Source: Phallusia mammillata (taxonomy: Eukaryota > Chordata > Ascidiacea > Phlebobranchia > Ascidiidae). Taken from it: DNA of 64,000 bases. Of this stretch, positions 35,695-46,247 are shown piece by piece (within the stretch, counting starts at the first letter, position 1; each line of letters begins with the position of its first letter). Position numbers and translations under genes: made by a program. The notes beneath the pieces were generated by a model. It saw nothing but the letters and a program-made list of their open reading frames with translations, did no database searches and had not been told where the DNA came from. The stretch covers positions 6,296 to 70,295 of the forward strand of contig QLIY01000475.1 of NCBI GenBank assembly GCA_003260075.1. The letters run 5' to 3'.

Positions 35695-36797
35695 AGGGTG
35701 AAGAACATTTCTAATGAAACTTTCAGTTCCGTCAAGTGAAGTAGCAGTTTGTGCTGTAAATTTTTACTGTTCTTCTTTGCTTTTTCGAAAATGTTTGTGT
35801 TGCTTTACAGAATAAACTGTTGAAGTTTTAATAACAGTTGTTGTTTTGTGTCCCTTTTGCTCAAGGATCCGTTGACAATCCATTGGGTTTTAAATATAAA
35901 CGTTTGTCAGTTGTCACATTAATTCTGTAGGATCTGGTAAAGCTCAAATCAGCAAGAAAAAACTAAGTTATGGTGGATTGAAAAAGTGTCTTTTATTTCC
36001 AACTAAAAAAATTGCTTATTATGTGAGCTTTTTCTGGAAAGCGTTACAACGGCAATAACTTATATTTTTCACAAAGCATTTGTTACACAGCAGTCCATGT
36101 ATTTTGGAGAAAAGCGATACAAAGATTAAAAGTATACCACACCGGTACGGATTTAGATTCGTGTGTGATTTTTTTATTTTGGTGAGATGGAAATGAACAA
36201 TGACAAACGTTTCCGATTTAACTAAAAATACGATTCGGACGTATAATGTGAAAGTTTTTTATGTTAGTTTTTTTGTCAAAATGTCACACTACAGCCGGGT
36301 AGCGTATGTAAAGTGGTGTGAGGAATGTTTACACTAAAAGTGACGGGTTTTGCTTTCAAACGTTTCTGGCGGAAATAGAATTTCTGACGATTTTCGCCAA
36401 TTAGACAATTAATTACGTCACAGACATGGTAATAAGAAAATTTCAGATACGAATAATCTAACTGACAGTTGTTTAAATCTGCAAAGTACATGTTATCGTG
36501 GAATCAATTTGAGCCTGAGGTACTAGTGTTGTTGTTGATTTATCAAATTATCATGAATATTATTGAAGGCAGCATACTGAATTAAGCAGGTCTCCAAAGC
36601 ATGCCTTCATTGCAAAATGTAGGCCAAAAAATCTAAATCCACAAAAAAATCCACAGATGAGTTTACCGCGATTGCTGGTCTGCATGGACACTTCATGACT
36701 GATTCCAGTGTGAATGTTTCATCCGAGCTGTTATTCAACTGTTTTATTTTCTCTAGCGGATTAGGCTGTTTTTGTCAACATTATATAGTTAAATGAA

Positions 36798-37457
36798 ATG
36801 AGTTTCTTTTTTCAAAAAAGCAGCAAAACATTTAAACCTCGGAAAAGCATCCCGGAAGGCTCCCACCAATATGAGTTGATGCGACATGCAGCTGCTACGC
36901 TGGGCAGCGGGAATTTACAACTAGCTGTTGTCTTGCCGGAGGGCGAGGATTTAAACGAATGGATCGCTGTGAACACTGTCGACTTCTTTAACCAAATTAA
37001 CATGCTTTACGGAACTATCTCAGAGTTTTGTACCCCTACAAAGTGTGAAGTAATGTCTGCTGGCCCGAAGTATGAGTATCATTGGGCTGATGGAGTACAG
37101 ATTAAGAAGCCACTAAAATGTTCGGCTCCACGATACATCGATTATTTGATGACATGGGTTCAGAGTCAACTCGATAACGAGGAAGTATTTCCCTCGGCAG
37201 TCGGGGTTCCCTTCTCCAAAAATTTCATGTCGATTGCAAAGACAATTCTGAAGCGCTTGTTTCGAGTTTACGCCCACATTTACCACCAGCATTTTTCCGA
37301 TGTGATGGGATTAGGTGAAGAAGCCCACCTCAACACATCATTTAAGCACTTTATATACTTTGTGCAGGAGTTTAACCTCATCGACCGCCGGGAGTTGGCC
37401 CCGCTACAGGAGCTAATTGACAAACTGATCAGTCGAGATAAGGAAAAATATAAATAA
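36798..37457 (+). CDS. MOB1 kinase activator, intronless
   Basis: The product is a MOB1 protein, the co-activator of NDR/LATS kinases in the Hippo pathway. The 219-residue frame is complete in one exon and nearly colinear with human MOB1A (216 residues). Zinc ligands are conserved as C78 and C83 (FCTPTKC) and H160 and H165 (AHIYHQHF). The MST-phosphorylation positions are present as T11 (KTFKPRK) and T34 (AAATLGSGN). The C-terminal half is almost identical to vertebrate MOB1 (SFKHFIYFVQEFNLIDRREL). The start follows the conserved MSF opening. Vertebrate MOB1 genes have introns, so this copy may be a retrogene; the frame is intact and appears under constraint. It lies just downstream of the TEX11-like gene on the same strand. 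Confidence 0.95.
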   Translation: MSFFFQKSSKTFKPRKSIPEGSHQYELMRHAAATLGSGNLQLAVVLPEGEDLNEWIAVNTVDFFNQINMLYGTISEFCTPTKCEVMSAGPKYEYHWADGVQIKKPLKCSAPRYIDYLMTWVQSQLDNEEVFPSAVGVPFSKNFMSIAKTILKRLFRVYAHIYHQHFSDVMGLGEEAHLNTSFKHFIYFVQEFNLIDRRELAPLQELIDKLISRDKEKYK

Positions 37458-38390
37458 TGAGAACTATTTGTCTTGAAGCAGATTTGGTGCGAACCTTACA
37501 TCATAGCTTTGTATTATCTCCAGTTTTACAACTATTTCTAATCATGTAGACAAATTATGTTGCTTTTTAAAATATGTGTTGATAATTTTAAATGTGACCC
37601 TCGTTTATTTTTGCTGGTAATAAGACTGGGATGTATGCAACATGTTTCAACCTTGGTTCGAAAGTTCATGAATTATGAAGTATTTTAAAGGTTAAACAAG
37701 CATTCACATTTGTACAAGAAAACAACTGCGGAAAGGTTAATACATTGAATCAGAATCCAACACTAAATTTAATTGTCCATTTTCAGAGTTTAACTCAAAA
37801 GAGAAAGCCTGTTTTGTTCAGCATTGATTGGCCGCAATTGTGTGAAACTCATAACATTGTTTTATTTGCCTTTTGAGGTTTCTGTTACTATCGGCAACAG
37901 GAAGTGATGTATTTTCTCCCATGACAGTTGAGTCACTTGCATGAAAGCTACGCCTTGCAAAATGTTTGTACAACCTGTAACATTCAGTATATAAAAAAGC
38001 TGAACACAGTATCTGCAATAACATTCGACAAATTATTAATTCACCAAACTGATTTACTCTATGATATATTTTACCACTTTTAGGTCTTTAATTATGTGAC
38101 ATCAATTTGTTGTTGTTAGTAGTTAAAAAAATATAAATGTTTAATGTTTGAAAAATAATGTTGTTACAACTGCTTTAGGTTAGTTTAAACTTTGTTGATT
38201 TAACTTTCAGGCGAGTGACTAAACCACAGTATTATATAAAGCAAAAATTGGGCTATTTACATATTCCCTAAATATGTATAGTTTAGGCAATTCCACAAAG
38301 TTGTGATCGAGTTACATTAACATGACCAGTTAAGAACTTGTATTTTGGCTAGTGTAGTCACCGACTTGCTGTTGTTTAGTGTATTTGCCT

Positions 38391-38400
38391 GGGGGGGGGG
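38391..38400 (+). other. G-run between duplicated flanks
   Basis: Exactly ten G between copies of about 115 bp. Confidence 0.8.
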
Positions 38401-38808
38401 TAATATAAATAGTTTAGGCAATTCCACAAAGTTGTGATCGATTTACATTAACATGACCAGTCAAGAACTTGTGTTTTGGCTAGTGTAGTCACCGACTTGC
38501 TGTTGTTTAGTGTATTTGCCTATTCTTTGTTGTATTGCTGATGTGCTATGTTCAATCAAACGTATACCATGATTTAAATGCTTCTGATGAAATGTGTGCC
38601 TTTCCTTTACATCCTTTTCTTTGTCTTCCTCAAGTTTTCTGATGAATGTGCTTGATTTTGATGCTGCAGGCAACCTTGAAAGAAATCATTTTATTCTGTG
38701 TAAATAAACATTTGTTAAAAATTTAAACTTAAATTCAAATCCTGTTGGATGTGTCCAGTTAAACTTGACTTTAGATGTTCCCTAAAGTGAATAATTGATA
38801 CTTGTGCC

Positions 38809-38979
38809 CAGTGGTGGGATTTAAATTTGTTGTCAGCCGGTTCTATCACAAAAGTCATTTTCAGCCGGTTCTGTTACAAACAAACCAGTAACCAGTAATG
38901 CTAACCGGTTCGCTGATCTCATAAAATTTCGTGAGACGGTTCTAGAGAACCGGTACGAACCAGCTGAATCCTACCACTG
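38809..38979. mobile_element. hAT-like MITE, CAGTGGTGGGATT family
   Basis: The ends CAGTGGTGGGATTTAAA and AATCCTACCACTG are inverted counterparts. Flanks CTTGTGCC and TCTGTGCC form a probable eroded target duplication. The internal block matches the other copies. Confidence 0.75.
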
Positions 38980-39109
38980 TCTGTGCCCAGACAAGTATTT
39001 ACAGTGTAAACTTGTTTGTATTTTGTATGAGTAGTAGCTCGCGATGATAATTGTTGCTCTCTGATCTCGTTGACTCTTTCGTCCCTTGTATCTTAGGCAA
39101 CTTGTAGCA

Positions 39110-39298
39110 ATGCAGGATAGGTTTGCTGCAACTGCGAGTAGGACAGAAACTGAAGTGCTCAAATTTGACAAAGACACATCATGGAAGTTTCTTAAAACCA
39201 TGGTAAACATTTCAAAACTTAAAATTAATGAAAACTCATTACTAATAGAAGCATTAGCCACACCATCTTCTTTAGTGTGCTGGATATTTGTCATTCAT

Positions 39299-39381
<83 letters not shown>

Positions 39382-41934
39382 ACTCATTACTGATAAAACA
39401 ACACACCATTTTCTGTAGTATGCTGCATTTTGTTGTTTATACTTTTTGTCTTTTTTGTTGTGACTTACACACAAGTTTAAACATTACTTCTGAATAGGCT
39501 CTAATTAAAATAAATGGGTTTAAATTTTGCAGAGCGGAATTGATGCATATTACATGAAATCTCCACATTTTAATGGAAATATGTGAGTTGTTGCTCAAAT
39601 AAATTCATGTTATTTTGACGAGTTTAAATACTGAGAGTGATTTAAGTTGATGACAAGGTTAGGAGGATGTGATTTTTTTAAGACTAGTCATGGTAACTTA
39701 ATGTGATGTAACACTTGTTCATTATGCATCAGCAGAAATAAGTTTTTAGTTAGAACAGATTTTGCATGACTCAGCAAGTTATAAAATATCTAAATATTGA
39801 AATATGAAACTTTTGTGATGTTCTGTGTGTCTTTCACATTTACACACTTAATTTTGACAGGTATAAGTTTTCGTGTGTCATTGACGCTCCCCATGATATT
39901 GTGTATGAAGTTTTAAAACCCCCTAAGGTGGCTTCTGAGAGAATGGCGTGGGACAAAAGCATTGGAAACTATGAAAGACTCGAGACATTTAGCGAGGTGA
40001 AAACCTAACTTCTGAATAATATCGGTTTGGCAGGCTTGTCTTCAACATTCTCTTTGTTAATGTTCCAAACGATAAAAGATCTATTGACAACCCTGAGGAT
40101 ATATAGGGATTTGAAATTAAAAATGTAACTGTTAAATCACTGGTCTATTGAAGATGTCTCTTATAACTTATAGGTGTAATCCACAAAGGAAAGTCCCAAA
40201 GCCTCATGACCCAAAGTACACAAAACAAATAGTCGCCTGACAAACATTTTATTTGTCGTGTGAAACATGTGTGCCCAGTGTACCACTTAATAGATTAGAC
40301 TTTTACCGTGACTACTACATGCTACACTTCAATTGACAATCACTGCTTTGCTGCACCGTAAACTTACTTTTTATTGTATGTACCTTAAACTTTGACAAAA
40401 GACACAAATAATGGCAAACACATTGTGCGCCAACAAAAGCACATAATGCACGCGATTGTTTGATTTCATTGACTTTTATGTGAACATGCAGGCCAAATTT
40501 TAACATTACATGTTCACACATTTGGATGTTTGTCACCTACTGTTTATTGAGCCCTGGTTTACAGTAGTATTATATCTGGTAACATTTATTGCAGCCAGCA
40601 GGTTTGCCACTTAGCATTGTGTTGTATTCAGGAATTATCAATCTCTATGATTACAAGCAAAGCTGTGATGATGGGCATGATATCAGCAAGAGAATTTCTT
40701 GACGTATTTTTGTTCAAAACCATCACAGGTGAACAATCCTCATCATATTAAGTGACTTTGTAATGGCATGAGCATTTGCTGAAACATTTCAATAATAAAG
40801 CATGTCACTTTTTACACTGTTTGTTTGGACTGTTATTTTCCTCATAATAAGTGGCTTTAAAACCACCATACACGGACTTGAATGTAGTTTAATCATAAAC
40901 ATAACTGCCAAGATACTAGTGTATATAGAATACATCATGCAGATGTTTCAACAAACATTGCTGTCCTCATCAGTACAGGTTGTTGTTAAAATGTCTGCAT
41001 GATGTATTCTGTATATACAATTTCCCAGTTATGTTTGTAGCTTTATGTTTAAACTGTGCTTGTTGTTTAGGTTTTGAGGCAAAGCATTGGGTTTTTGGTG
41101 AGTATTTTAACTAACAGTGTCATTTTCAGCCTAATAATGCAAACTTCACTTCACAGCTGAGAGTGTTGAACACGAGAAATATCCACCGAAATCTGGCATA
41201 GTGCGAGCTCATACTTACCCCAGTGGTTACAGCGCAACACCAGTAGAAGGGTGAGTAGTATATGTTGACAATCCTTACTTGACATGTACTGAGTGATTGA
41301 AATCATGGGGGGGGGGCCCGAAATCTGGTATAGTGCGAGCCCATACTTATCCAAGTGGTTACAGCGCAACACCAGTAGAAGGGTGAGTAATATATGTTGA
41401 CAATCCTTACTTGACATGTACTGAGTGATTGAAATCATGCAATATAGCTGTCAAATGTCAACATTCAGGGGTATTTTAAATAGCGCTTCTCAAATTAGGG
41501 GTCGCGAAACAACATGCGTTATATTGTCACAATAAATGGTGTATGTGCGTCGATTTGTTGTTTAAACATCATTCACGTGTGTAGGCTCTACCCCTCAAGG
41601 GTTTGCTAGAAATTTCTTTTTTTAATGGGGTCGTAGAGCAAGAAAGTTTGAGAAGCCCTGATTTGAAGCAAAGAGTTTATTATGTAATTTATATATTTTT
41701 TCCACTAATACTGGCTGTGTGGTTTGCTATTTGGCTAACTATGCAGAAAAACAATTCGATTTTAAAGTTTTAAATTACTTTTGCAGAACCAATCCGCAAA
41801 CTAAAGTTGAATTTTTCATAAACATTGACCCAAGTGGGATGCTTCCACGGTCGTTAGTCGAAAGTGCTCTACCTGCGCAACAAGTAAAATATATACAGGA
41901 TTTAAAGGCCGAAGTTTTTCGAAGATTCAAATAA
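39110..41934 (+). CDS. START-domain lipid transfer protein, STARD4/5/6 type
   Basis: The gene encodes a soluble single-domain START protein of the STARD4/5/6 subfamily, which carry sterols or related lipids between membranes. Six exons join exactly: 39110-39202, 39533-39582, 39861-39996, 40632-40728, 41157-41250 and 41787-41934 (618 nt, 205 residues, the usual length for STARD4/5). Landmarks are WDKSIGNYE, ISAREFLDVF (ISPREFVD in vertebrates), KYPPKSGIVRAHTYPSGY and the final helix region DPSGMLPRSLVESALPAQQ. There is no signal or membrane segment. The start is the first Met after an acceptor-like TATCTTAG, matching the N-terminus of the family. A second, partial copy of exon 5 lies at 41317-41378 after a G-run and differs only at synonymous positions; it appears to be the other allele and is not a real exon. 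Intron 1 holds an 82-G run. Confidence 0.9.
39299..39380 (+). other. Long G-run (82)
   Basis: In intron 1 of the START gene; the sequence after it (AACTCATTACTGATAAAACA) resembles the sequence before it (AACTCATTACTAATAGAAGC), so this may also be an unmerged overlap. Confidence 0.65.
40880..41040. repeat. Hairpin-forming inverted repeat
   Basis: GTGTATATAGAATACATCATGCAGA and its imperfect inverse TCTGCATGATGTATTCTGTA flank a short loop with GTCCTCATCAG. It lies in intron 4 of the START gene and resembles the arms of the palindromic element families. Confidence 0.5.
41307..41316 (+). other. G-run between duplicated flanks
   Basis: Separates two allelic versions of START exon 5 and its intron. 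Confidence 0.85.
41484..41660. mobile_element. hAT-like element, CTTCTCAAA ends
   Basis: CGCTTCTCAAATTAGGGGTCGCG at the left is imperfectly inverted at the right as GGGGTCGTAGAGC...TTTGAGAAGCCCTG. It lies in the last intron of the START gene. No coding capacity. Confidence 0.6.
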
Positions 41935-42421
41935 ATTCATCTCCCTGAAGATTTTTGCATCAGAACATTTCACTTTTTATATTTCTGATTTTAAAGTTTA
42001 GGCTGAATTTTTCTGGTGTGATTTATCTGCAAACCAAAGTATTTTGTCCTCAAATACCTCCTTGTGTTTTCATATTGGGTTTTTATTGATTTCATTGTTT
42101 CAAATCTATGCATTTACCTTCTGCACTTCCAACAAACATTTTTCTCTGTTTATTTTAGCAAAAGTTTAGGGAGTTTCCCTTCGTTTTACGTCAATGAGTT
42201 TTTCGTGCCGGCCACAATAGCTAATTCGTGACATTGTTACGTCATAATGATATTTGTGACGCAACAGTCAACCCGCGTTGACTTGTATTATGTCGTGTAT
42301 TTCAGGTTTTCCGGTATTAATTAAACTTTTACGGCATGAATTTGTTCGCTTTCCAAGTTACTCTATGTTTTCCCCATTTTACTGATTTTTGTTGATTTCT
42401 GGCAATTGGATGAAAACAATT

Positions 42422-42431
42422 GGGGGGGGGG
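42422..42431 (+). other. G-run between duplicated flanks
   Basis: Copies of about 135 bp (TATTATGTCGTGTATTTCAG...) with a few differences. Confidence 0.8.
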
Positions 42432-42627
42432 AGTATTATGTCGTGTATTTCAGGTTTTCCGGTATTAATTAAACTTTTACCGCATGAATTTGTTCGCTTT
42501 CCAAGTTACTCTATGTTTTCTCCATTTTACTGATTTTTGTTGATTTCTGGCAATTGGATGAAAACAATTACATCAAATTTTTGTGTCGACGTTTTGTTAC
42601 AAATGAAAAAATCAAGATTCGCTTGAA

Positions 42628-43176
42628 ATGTTTTCAACAGCGTTTCGTGCCTCAAGTCACGTGGTAAAAACGTGTTGTGACGTAACATCCTCTCGCTTTA
42701 CGCGTGTGTTACGTCATAATGGCCTAGAGTCGAGCGCCTGTTGTCACAATAACTTGCAGCGAATTTACAAAATAAACTATCAGGCAGACTTTGATATCAG
42801 CTCGAACGCCGAAATGTTGGAAATTTCAGTTTTTACTCGAAGACAATCATTGAAAACCACGTGACTTCGATCTGGCGGCAAATTTATCCACGTGACCTGA
42901 AAGACTTCCCATTCGTCACATCCGGCGTTTGATTGTTGCATCACAGAAGTGAGTTCGGGCGCTGGGAAAAGCGTGACCGCACGATTGTCAAAAACTTTCA
43001 GGAAATTACTGCGGGTTTCGGGGCAGAGGGCCGTTACTGTGGTTCGCGTTAGAAACAAGCGAAGTTTCTACATTATCTATTGTCTGACGTCGCTTCGTGT
43101 GAAAGATGGTAATATAATAACTGAGAGACGCGTTTCACCAGAAGAGTATGCGAGAATAGTGTTGGAACTAGCATAG
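42628..43176 (+). CDS. Unrecognised, possibly broken coding stretch
   Basis: Three overlapping open pieces look partly coding. The first (42628-42864) starts MFSTAFRASSHVV and looks like a mitochondrial presequence: Ser/Arg-rich and poor in acidic residues. A frame around 42857-42934 reads IWRQIYPRDLKDFPFVTSGV, and a third (ending at 43176) follows a TCACAG acceptor-like site and contains TARLSKTFRKLLRVSG and RRVSPEEYARIVLELA. They are in different frames with no obvious intron between the first two, so this may be a pseudogene, an assembly-damaged gene or coincidence. I do not recognise the family. Confidence 0.25.
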
Positions 43177-43540
43177 TGTTAAAGTGGGCGCTGCTTACGG
43201 CATTCGTCTGCAGTTTCTTTTATAGCAAGTGTTTTGGTGACTTTAAACATGTTTGTTAATTGTAGAGTTGGATGGAAACAAACTAGTAAAAAATGTTTTC
43301 AGCAATTATACCAGCTGCCTCATAAGTTGAAGACTGTACAGTAGAAAGCAAAAACACACAGATTCTTAACGTGCTTGATATTGCTGTTGTTCAAATATTA
43401 AAGTAAAATATGTAAGATTAGTTGTTTGCAAACTTATGTGGTAATGGGCATGCAAACAATACCTAAGTGCTTTACGGGCTCTGTAGTTTGTTGGTATGTT
43501 AAGCCCAAATATATACTCCAAGGCTTCATGTTTTCTCCAC

Positions 43541-43755
43541 AGCTAATATGGCAACCTCGGCTACTCCGCAAATTATTTAGTGGGCGTTGGCATAACAACA
43601 TTCAACCCGCCCCACTTGTGGATATTATGGATAATTTGAAGATCATGGTCAAAGCTGTTACTGGCACAGAAGTGTTTTACCACGTGTTAAAAGTCAATGT
43701 CATTGCTAACAGCAGAAAAGATGCAGGCCTATACACTGTTCACGGTTTTGAATAA
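43541..43755 (+). CDS. Possible terminal exon, unrecognised
   Basis: A CTCCACAG acceptor-like site is followed by an open stretch ending in a stop at 43755, with PAPLVDIMDNLKIMVKAVTG and TEVFYHVLKVNVIANSRKD. The composition is plausible for protein but I know no match and could not chain it securely to the stretch at 42628-43176. Confidence 0.25.
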
Positions 43756-43863
43756 TCTGAGCAAAAAAATCAGAACCAGTATATTTGTGTAAAACCTAAC
43801 TAAGTTTCGACAAGTCCTATTGTCATCATCAGGTCATTGTCGAAACGTCGTTATGTTTTACAC

Positions 43864-44159
43864 CAGCGGTTCTCAGACTGGGGTCCGCGGTCCTTTTGGG
43901 GTCCGTGAGGCAATTTTGGGTGGACCGCGAAGCGGTTGAAGTAGTTCTATAATCTTATTTAGCGTCAGTTTGTGCCTCTGAATAAGCGTAAATTAAAATT
44001 AAAATTAGAATTGAGAATCGACTGTCTCCATTGCTAAACAAATCCTGCAAACAACTTTCGTTTTTCTGAAATACACATGCAGGCTAAGGACCGTCGGCCT
44101 TCGAAATAATTGAAAAGGGACCATTTTGAAAAAATAATGAAAAAGTTTGAGAACCACTG
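43864..44159. mobile_element. hAT-like element with 8-bp target duplication
   Basis: It begins CAGCGGTTCTCAGACTGGGG and ends AGTTTGAGAACCACTG, an inverted pair. It is flanked by TTTTACAC (43856-43863) and TTTTACAG (44160-44167). The 296-bp body has no transposase. Confidence 0.8.
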
Positions 44160-45003
44160 TTTTACAGAAATATACTGGCTCTGATTTTTTTTGCTTAGAA
44201 ACGATGTAATATATCAATGGCTTTATGACATTTTTGGGCAAATTTGCTTTTGCTCCTCAACAAAATATTATTTGCGCAGTCTGGATTGCGAGCCGAATAA
44301 CATTTCAACATCACACACGCGGCGTGGACAAACGTTGGCTGATTGCCAGGTAAATAACCGACAATGCTGTTCGGTTTTCCTCGCGACACCAATCGAATCC
44401 GGATTACACCGTTTTGTGTTCTGTTGTTATTCTGTCTTGTTTAGACGCTGCAGAGCTTTGTGCAGTTTAGCAGATGTCTGTCAGTCATATATTATGTTTA
44501 TTTATTATTAATGAGGCAAAATGCGCATCCTCCCTTGATTGAATTTACTTCGATTTTGTTTTGCTTAAAACGTTGCCATTATTATTCGCGAAAGCGCTTT
44601 GCGATTAATTGCAAACCTGAAGCGGGGTCGTCAACCACTCTTAATCAGTGAAGTGTGGACATGGTTCAGAAAATTGTAAAAAGGCAAATGTTTGAAGTGG
44701 ATTTAGGCAAAACCATAAGATAAGAAAATATGAAAGTATGAAAAGTAAGAGTTTTTGATGATTAGATGCATGATGCCAGGACATAATGTTGTTTTTTGTC
44801 GTTTAAAACGTTAAACGCAGATTAACTAAGAATGGAAAGTATTTTCCAAATAACGAAATTTGACGATGAATATCTTGGAATATATATTTCGCCTTATGGC
44901 ATCTTCAGTTCCTATAAAAACCACAAATAAACGCAAATTACAAAGTAAAATTCAAAGCTTTCTACGGTGGGTTGCACGGAGCTCGTTCGATAACACGCTT
45001 AAC

Positions 45004-45139
45004 CAGTGGTGGGATTCAGCCGGTTCGCATCAGTTCTATAGAACCGTCTCGGGGGGGGGGGATTTTTGGAACAGAACCAGCTGAAAAATATCACTTTTGT
45101 AATAGAACCGACTGACAAAAGCATTTAATCCCACCACTG
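45004..45139. mobile_element. hAT-like MITE with its centre replaced by G
   Basis: CAGTGGTGGGATTCAGCC at the left and AATCCCACCACTG at the right identify the family. The flanks CGCTTAAC and GGCCTAAC are a probable target duplication. The internal block present in other copies is missing and a G-run stands at 45051-45061. Confidence 0.7.
45051..45061 (+). other. G-run inside a MITE
   Basis: No duplicated flank; internal MITE sequence is missing instead. Confidence 0.65.
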
Positions 45140-45256
45140 GGCCTAACGTGTAAATTGTAAATTCCAGCATGGCGCAGAACAATCAGGCGTATTCAAACTC
45201 GAGTAAAGTAGTTCGTTGCTTCGCTCCACGAAGGTTTAAATTTGGGCGGCATCACA

Positions 45257-45266
45257 GGGGGGGGGG
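45257..45266 (+). other. G-run between duplicated flanks
   Basis: Copies of about 85 bp (GCAGAACAATCAG-CGTATTC...). Confidence 0.8.
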
Positions 45267-45540
45267 TCGCAGAACAATCAGACGTATTCAAACACGAGTA
45301 AATTAGTTCGTTGCTTCGCTCCACGAAGGTTTAAATTTGGGCGGCATCACAGGAACAGAGCTGTTGGTTTGTGAAGTGGCTTTTTCCTTGTCCACAATCG
45401 TCACTGGAAACCATCGGACACGCTTGGATGAGCACTGAAGCACGAACTAACAGCGCGAACAAAAACGCGCAGAAAAAAGTTTGTGATTTATTTACCCTCG
45501 TAGTTGTAACACGTGAAGAAATGACTCGTGAATTACTTTG

Positions 45541-45561
45541 CTGCTGCTGCTGCTGCTGCAG
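45541..45561. repeat. (CTG)7 microsatellite
   Basis: Seven near-perfect CTG units ending in CAG. No surrounding gene is supported. Confidence 0.85.
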
Positions 45562-45697
45562 TAATGACCAAATGAGGATTGTAGTGTAAAGGGCTTTACT
45601 GTGTAGTAAGTTGAGTTGAGTTTATTTCGCTTGGTGAAAGACAACATGACGACACAATTTCACTAAAACAATCACCAAGCCGGAAATAGCTGCGCAA

Positions 45698-45750
<53 letters not shown>
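45698..45750 (+). other. Long G-run (53)
   Basis: No duplicated flank seen; no gene around it. Confidence 0.6.
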
Positions 45751-45752
<2 letters not shown>

Positions 45753-46236
45753 TGCGAGCTCATACTGGTCAAACTGGCAAAAGGAAAAGTTAAAAAAACA
45801 GTCGGGGATTCAGTTTCAAATTGAACCGGTTTTTGCGTAAAACGACGCAGTCATTAGAAAACTATGCGCAGAGCAATTGATATGGTTTGCAGCACAACTG
45901 TGCACCACAATAACCACCAACACCCAACGAAGCGTTGCTCAAAGTTTCAGCTTAAACGGGTTGCCTGTTTCCTTCTTGTGACGTCATAGTGGTATTTGTT
46001 ATCTAGTTGTCATTTATGGGAGTTATTTCGAGCCTTGGTTATTGCTGGTAACATTTTGTCACGAACATAAGCAAGTTTTCTGACCGTTTACGTGTTCTGT
46101 GAAAGATGGAGATTAATATGTTTGTATGTCAGGTCAGATAAACACGTTTATACTTTAAAGTCCAACTTTTGCTGACTGCGTTTTGGTATCAAGTTGGTAT
46201 CCAAGACAGCTGTGTCAGAAGTAGAATTCGTTTGCT

Positions 46237-46247
46237 GGGGGGGGGGG
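46237..46247 (+). other. G-run near duplicated flank
   Basis: The 48 bp before it (CAAGTTGGTATCCAAGACAG...) recur at 46325-46372. Confidence 0.75.

Larger units (their letters stand above)
37458..39109. other. Intergenic stretch between MOB1 and the START gene
   Basis: No coding region supported. It holds the G-run at 38391-38400 joining duplicated flanks (about 38275-38390 and 38401-38520) and a hAT-like MITE at 38809-38979. An acceptor-like TATCTTAG at 39089-39096 precedes the START gene's first codon and could serve a 5' intron or trans-splicing. Confidence 0.5.

Noticed and set aside
45371-45589. Open frame with a poly-Cys tract
   Set aside because: The tract is the (CTG)7 microsatellite read in one frame; no splice or homology evidence.
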